Source: Paucilactobacillus oligofermentans DSM 15707 = LMG 22743 (lineage in GTDB: Bacteria; Bacillota; Bacilli; Lactobacillales; Lactobacillaceae). From it: 64,000 nt of DNA. The position numbers and the translations under genes are program-made. A model generated the notes under the pieces. It saw only the letters and a list, made by a program, of their open reading frames with translations. It searched no databases and was not told the origin of the DNA. Below are positions 60,447 through 64,000 of this stretch, in pieces; position 1 is the first letter of the stretch; every line of letters begins with the position of its first letter. The DNA is taken from assembly GCF_001434315.1 (NCBI RefSeq), contig NZ_AZFE01000031.1, forward strand, positions 432,450 to 496,449. Reading direction: 5' to 3'.

Positions 60447-61754
60447 TTATACATTTAAAATCCACATAAAACCGATAAAAACAAAGAACAATACATACAT
60501 TAATGGATGAACTTCTTTACCCCGTTTAGCAGCCAGCATTGTAAGTGGGTAAACGATACACCCAATCGCAATTCCATCAGCTATACTATAAGTCAGTGGC
60601 ATTCCAATCAAAATTAAGAACGATGGAATGGCAATTTCTAATTCACTCCAATTAATTTTAGCCATTGATTGAGCCATCAACACACCCACAATAATCAAAG
60701 CTGGAGCCGTTACTTGGGTAGTGACCACTGACAATAGTGGCGAAAAGAACATCCCAAAAATAAATAACACACCAGTAGTAACGGCGGTTAATCCCGAACG
60801 ACCACCAACTGCAATCCCAGCCGATGATTCAACATAGGCACCCACTGGTGAAGTTCCTAAAATCGAGCCAGCTAACATCGCCGTTGAATCTGACATCAAT
60901 GCCTTACCAACACGCGGCATCTTGTTATCTTTCATAAACCCTGCTTGTTGTGCTAAACCGACTAAAGTTCCAGCGGTATCAAAGAAGGTTACTAATAAGA
61001 AGGTTAAAACAACTACCCCTAATTGCAACGTATTAATGTCGCCAATATGTGCTAATGCAACCCCAAAAGTCGGCTTCAAACTTGGAGCTCCTGCAACCAC
61101 ACTGGAAGGTAAATCAATTAATCCAGTAAAGATTCCTAATAACGCTGTTAGGAACATTCCGACAAAAATGGCACCCGGAATCTTTTTAACCATTAAAATT
61201 GCGGTAACTAATAATCCAAAAATGGTTAACCATGTGGTACCCACATTCAACGTACCTAAACCAACGACCGTTGACTTATTGGCGACAATCAAACCACCAC
61301 CATGTAACCCAATAAAAGCAATAAACAGACCAATTCCACTTGAAATCGCGAATTTTAAATCGCTGGGAATCGCATCAATGATCATTTCTCGTAATTTAAA
61401 AATCGTAATTAGTAGGAAAATAATAGCGGCAATAAATACACCAGCTAATGCAGTTTGCCAAGGAATTCCCATTCCGATGACCACTGAATAAGCAAAAAAT
61501 GCATTCACGCCTAACCCAGGAGCGGTTGCAATTGGATACTTAGCTAACACACCCATCAAAATGCAGCCAATTGCACTTGCGATGGCGGTTGCGGTAAAAA
61601 CCGCACCCTTGTCCATTCCCGTTTGCCCAAGCACACTCGGATTAACAAATAAAATATAGGCCATTGAGATAAATGTAGTACAACCGGCTAAAATTTCGCG
61701 CCGGAAATTAGTCTTTAATTCATCTAATTGAAAATAATTTTTGATTGCTGACAA
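60447..61754 (-). CDS. Guanine/hypoxanthine permease, NCS2 (AzgA-like), copy 1
   Basis: The protein has 435 residues and can be aligned over its whole length with copy 2, with most residues identical. The family blocks are TAPGLGVNAFFAYSVVIGMG and GTSPVGAYVESSAGIAVGGR. TTG 61754 is used, preceded by AGTAGGG. The copies are 36 bases apart in tandem, consistent with a recent duplication. No purine riboswitch is visible upstream, unlike the permease at 52003. Confidence 0.87.
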   Translation of the reverse strand: MSAIKNYFQLDELKTNFRREILAGCTTFISMAYILFVNPSVLGQTGMDKGAVFTATAIASAIGCILMGVLAKYPIATAPGLGVNAFFAYSVVIGMGIPWQTALAGVFIAAIIFLLITIFKLREMIIDAIPSDLKFAISSGIGLFIAFIGLHGGGLIVANKSTVVGLGTLNVGTTWLTIFGLLVTAILMVKKIPGAIFVGMFLTALLGIFTGLIDLPSSVVAGAPSLKPTFGVALAHIGDINTLQLGVVVLTFLLVTFFDTAGTLVGLAQQAGFMKDNKMPRVGKALMSDSTAMLAGSILGTSPVGAYVESSAGIAVGGRSGLTAVTTGVLFIFGMFFSPLLSVVTTQVTAPALIIVGVLMAQSMAKINWSELEIAIPSFLILIGMPLTYSIADGIAIGCIVYPLTMLAAKRGKEVHPLMYVLFFVFIGFMWILNV

Positions 61755-61974
61755 GTCAATTCCCTACTTTCTTAATTAAATACGAACAATAACACTAATT
61801 TATTTTATATCATTCGTAATTTGATTACAAGGAATCTTTCACGATTTGTCCAATTATCTCAAAAAAATTGTAAATTGTTCACCGCCTTTACATTTAATAG
61901 TGCTTTATACATATATTTAAAGTACAATTAAATCCGTTAACCACGCAAAATTTAATTGGAGTCGAACATAACTT

Positions 61975-62790
61975 ATGAAAATCAAAGTACTATTAATCGC
62001 GTTAATGGGCATTGTTATCGCGTTTGGAATATTTGCCATTTCTTCGCACGCAAGTGCAGTCAAGCAGGCTAGTGAATCATCAAGCCGCAATCGTACCAAA
62101 CAAAACTCAAAAAAAGCCGCTAGTCAGTCTATTAAAAAAGCTGCCGCTAGTAGCTCAACAGCTGAATCAGAAAAACAAAATGATAATATCATCTATCTCA
62201 CTTTTGATGATGGTCCTGATGACGCGACAACCCCACAACTACTTTCAATTCTAAAAGAAGAAAAGATTCACGCTACTTTCTTCGTTACTGGTCACGGTTC
62301 TAATCAATTAATTAAACAAGAATGTGCTGACGGTCATAAAATCGGCTTGCACACGATGACACATGATTATGGATCCGTTTATGCCTCACCAGCTGCTTAC
62401 TTTACTGATTTACAACAAATTAGTGATCGTGTCTTTCGCTTAACTGGCCAACGTTCAATGATGGTTCGTGTTCCTGGTGGCAGTGCAAACCAGGTCAGCC
62501 ATGGCTTAATGCCCCAAATTTTACCGCAACTAGTTCATACTGGTTATAAGTATTTTGATTGGAACGTTTCTTCTGGTGATGGTGGCTTTGAAGCTACTCC
62601 TGAAGAACCTTATCAACACGTTACTACGACCTTAGTTCCCCATTCTAAAAACGTGGTCCTAATGCATGACACCAAACAAAACTCCATCGATGCCGTCAAA
62701 CGAATTATCGAATTTGGTAAAGCCAATAATTATAAATTTGAAACTTTAAACATGGATAGCTGGGCACCACAACAGATTGTCGTTAACTAA
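61975..62790 (+). CDS. Membrane-anchored polysaccharide deacetylase (NodB/CE4 domain)
   Basis: The protein has 271 residues. An N-terminal membrane helix (about 4-24) is followed by a Ser/Lys/Ala-rich linker (about 28-65) and the NodB domain. IYLTFDDGPDD (about 74-84) gives the catalytic base and metal Asp, and GLHTMTHDYGSVY provides the HxxxH metal histidines. It removes acetyl groups from cell-wall GlcNAc or a similar glycan outside the membrane, often raising lysozyme resistance. The ribosome binding site is weak (GGAG 13 bases before ATG). Confidence 0.88.
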   Translation: MKIKVLLIALMGIVIAFGIFAISSHASAVKQASESSSRNRTKQNSKKAASQSIKKAAASSSTAESEKQNDNIIYLTFDDGPDDATTPQLLSILKEEKIHATFFVTGHGSNQLIKQECADGHKIGLHTMTHDYGSVYASPAAYFTDLQQISDRVFRLTGQRSMMVRVPGGSANQVSHGLMPQILPQLVHTGYKYFDWNVSSGDGGFEATPEEPYQHVTTTLVPHSKNVVLMHDTKQNSIDAVKRIIEFGKANNYKFETLNMDSWAPQQIVVN

Positions 62791-62849
62791 ATTAAAATGC
62801 GATTGTCGTTTATGCCGCTAAAGACGAACAATATAGTCAGAGCTATTTT

Positions 62850-62888
62850 AAAAGGAGCCTAAAACGTTAATCGTTTTAGACTCCTTTT
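62850..62888. terminator. Bidirectional terminator after the deacetylase gene
   Basis: AAAAGGAGCCTAAAACG pairs with CGTTTTAGACTCCTTTT (one mismatch) around five bases. Confidence 0.85.
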
Positions 62889-63063
62889 ACCATTGGGATG
62901 GATTCCACATTCGCCCATCTAATTCACCTTGTAATTGTTCAATTCGTTGATACTGCTCAATAAATAATTGCTTTAATTCGCGATAAAATGCTTGATCAGG
63001 ATATGTTTTGCTTTCACTTATCAACACATCTAATTCATGCTCAACCCATAATTGTGTATCCAT
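62887..63063 (-). CDS. Small hypothetical protein (58 aa)
   Basis: The protein is acidic and helical (ELDVLISESKTYPDQAFYRE) with no known motif. ATG 63063 lies 2 bases after the oxidoreductase stop and 6 bases after GAGG, which fits a coupled third gene in the operon. A longer reading from 63096 would overlap the upstream gene and is less likely. Confidence 0.55.
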   Translation of the reverse strand: MDTQLWVEHELDVLISESKTYPDQAFYRELKQLFIEQYQRIEQLQGELDGRMWNPSQW

Positions 63064-63064
63064 A

Positions 63065-63718
63065 TCAATCCTCATCTTGCTTAAATTGTTCCACATTCCA
63101 ACTTAAATCGTGACGTTGCTCTTCATTTTCTTCTAACACTGATAATAATTTAGCTACTTCAGGATTATCTGCGACTCGTTCATTTAAACCCTTAACAAAC
63201 CAATTAACTTGACCGTTAAACGATGCAAACTGTTCATTAGTAACATATTGCTGATATCGTACTAATAATTGCTGCTTATCAGTTTCTTTTAAATAAGCAA
63301 ACTGGTGAATTACGACTGGAGTTAAGTACTTCATCCCCATCCGATTAGCTAACATTTCATATGGTCGTAAAACTTCTGACATGGCATATTTTTCCGTTCC
63401 ACCAGCTTGAAAATCCTTGGACGGTGATCCAGTGGAAACAACTAGTCCTAGTTCTTTACCACTTAAATCAAGCTGATTAACAGAAAATACTTCGTCCAAC
63501 CATTGCTTTAGGATTGCCGGGGCACTATACCAATAAAGTGGGAACTGAAAAACAATTCGATCAGCCTTGATTAACAGCAATCGTTCTGATGCTACTTCAA
63601 ATTCTTGTTTAATCTCATGCCATTCATAATTATCAAACCCAGCTAGTCCTTCTTTAAAGAACTGTTGCGTGGTTGAATTATCAATTTCTGGATGAGCTAC
63701 GATCACTAAAGTCTTCAT
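63065..63718 (-). CDS. NAD(P)H-dependent flavodoxin-fold oxidoreductase
   Basis: The protein has 217 residues. MKTLVIVAHPEIDNSTTQQFF is the flavodoxin_2 start (KefF/MdaB-like), DRIVFQFPLYWYSAPAILKQWLDEVF is the family signature, and GKELGLVVSTGSP is a FMN-binding strand. It reduces quinones or nitro compounds with NAD(P)H. It starts 3 bases after the upstream partial gene, so the three genes at the right edge form one operon. Confidence 0.87.
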   Translation of the reverse strand: MKTLVIVAHPEIDNSTTQQFFKEGLAGFDNYEWHEIKQEFEVASERLLLIKADRIVFQFPLYWYSAPAILKQWLDEVFSVNQLDLSGKELGLVVSTGSPSKDFQAGGTEKYAMSEVLRPYEMLANRMGMKYLTPVVIHQFAYLKETDKQQLLVRYQQYVTNEQFASFNGQVNWFVKGLNERVADNPEVAKLLSVLEENEEQRHDLSWNVEQFKQDED

Positions 63719-63721
63719 TTA

Positions 63722-64000
63722 TTAAACCTCTGGAAAAATCAATTCAATTTGGCCCTTACGGGTTGCGAAATTAACCCGTAAGATATCTTGTTTCAAAATT
63801 TTTTCATACTCACTCAACACATCAGCAGGTAGCGGGGTTCGTTCCGCAAAAATAGCAACCAATTCTTCGACGGAAATAACATCAGCAATATTAATAAAAA
63901 TATTAATACTACTAATGACATCTCGCAATAAATCAGTTAACAGACTATTGGGTTTTCCAGCTTGGTCAGTGACCACAATTTGCGAGTTACTAATATGATG
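63722..64000 (-). CDS. 3' part of an unidentified gene, 5' end outside window
   Basis: The minus-strand frame is open to the window edge; GTG 63976 is only an internal codon, since the eight codons before it (HHISNSQI) are also open. About 92 residues are visible, helical and acidic with no recognisable motif. A regulator is possible, given its position before an oxidoreductase, but this is not shown. Confidence 0.45.
   Translation of the reverse strand, partial: HHISNSQIVVTDQAGKPNSLLTDLLRDVISSINIFINIADVISVEELVAIFAERTPLPADVLSEYEKILKQDILRVNFATRKGQIELIFPEV

Overview
The window is AT-rich chromosomal DNA from a low-GC Gram-positive bacterium, almost certainly a member of the Lactobacillaceae. 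The signs are strong AGGAGG-type ribosome binding sites, frequent TTG starts, ClpL under a CtsR box, a WxL/DUF916/LPXTG surface-protein cluster, a type II-A CRISPR-Cas system, CcpA-like cre sites and an ECF-type vitamin transporter. The species cannot be named from the sequence. No insertion sequence, prophage, tRNA or rRNA was seen. Genes at both window edges are cut off.

Layout. 1-13.2 kb holds ordinary metabolic and housekeeping genes: an SGNH esterase and a tyrosine phosphatase, a TetR regulator, a PEBP-family protein, a cystine-type ABC importer, a GNAT acetyltransferase, DegV with a small alarmone synthetase, a YbjQ-family protein, cytosine deaminase with cytosine permease, and PgpA. 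13.3-17.1 kb has a membrane protein, ClpL with a structured 5' leader, and a secreted coiled-coil protein. 17.1-19.3 kb is gene-poor accessory DNA with short hypothetical genes, a candidate structured RNA and a decayed gene.

19.4-27.6 kb is a complete type II-A CRISPR-Cas locus transcribed leftward: cas9, cas1, cas2, csn2, then 31 repeats with 30 spacers. The tracrRNA lies between cas9 and cas1 on the opposite strand. Its promoter overlaps a divergent cas1 promoter, and it ends in a hairpin shared with the 3' end of cas9.

27.7-29.2 kb has a GreA-type factor, a CadD-like transporter and a small basic protein. 29.3-42.8 kb is a surface-protein island on the minus strand: a small WxL protein, a DUF916 protein, an LPXTG protein and five paralogous 620-637-residue proteins ending in WxL domains. 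Four of the large genes stand alone behind their own terminators, and each carries a similar 17-18 bp element upstream of its -10. This array with its shared element, and the mosaic structure of one paralog, is the most unusual part of the window.

42.8-64 kb returns to metabolism: a fumarate-reductase-like flavoprotein, an MFS transporter, a xyloside operon (AraC regulator, GPH transporter, GH43 xylosidase) with two matching cre-like sites, a vitamin B6 pair (ECF S component and pyridoxal kinase), a guanine-type riboswitch controlling an NCS2 permease with an unusually large structured insert, MsrB, an aldo-keto reductase with its MerR regulator (both promoters have the 19-bp spacer typical of MerR control), PepO, an NAD(P)-binding quinone-reductase-like protein with an Rrf2 regulator, tandem guanine/hypoxanthine permeases, a polysaccharide deacetylase and a flavodoxin-fold oxidoreductase.
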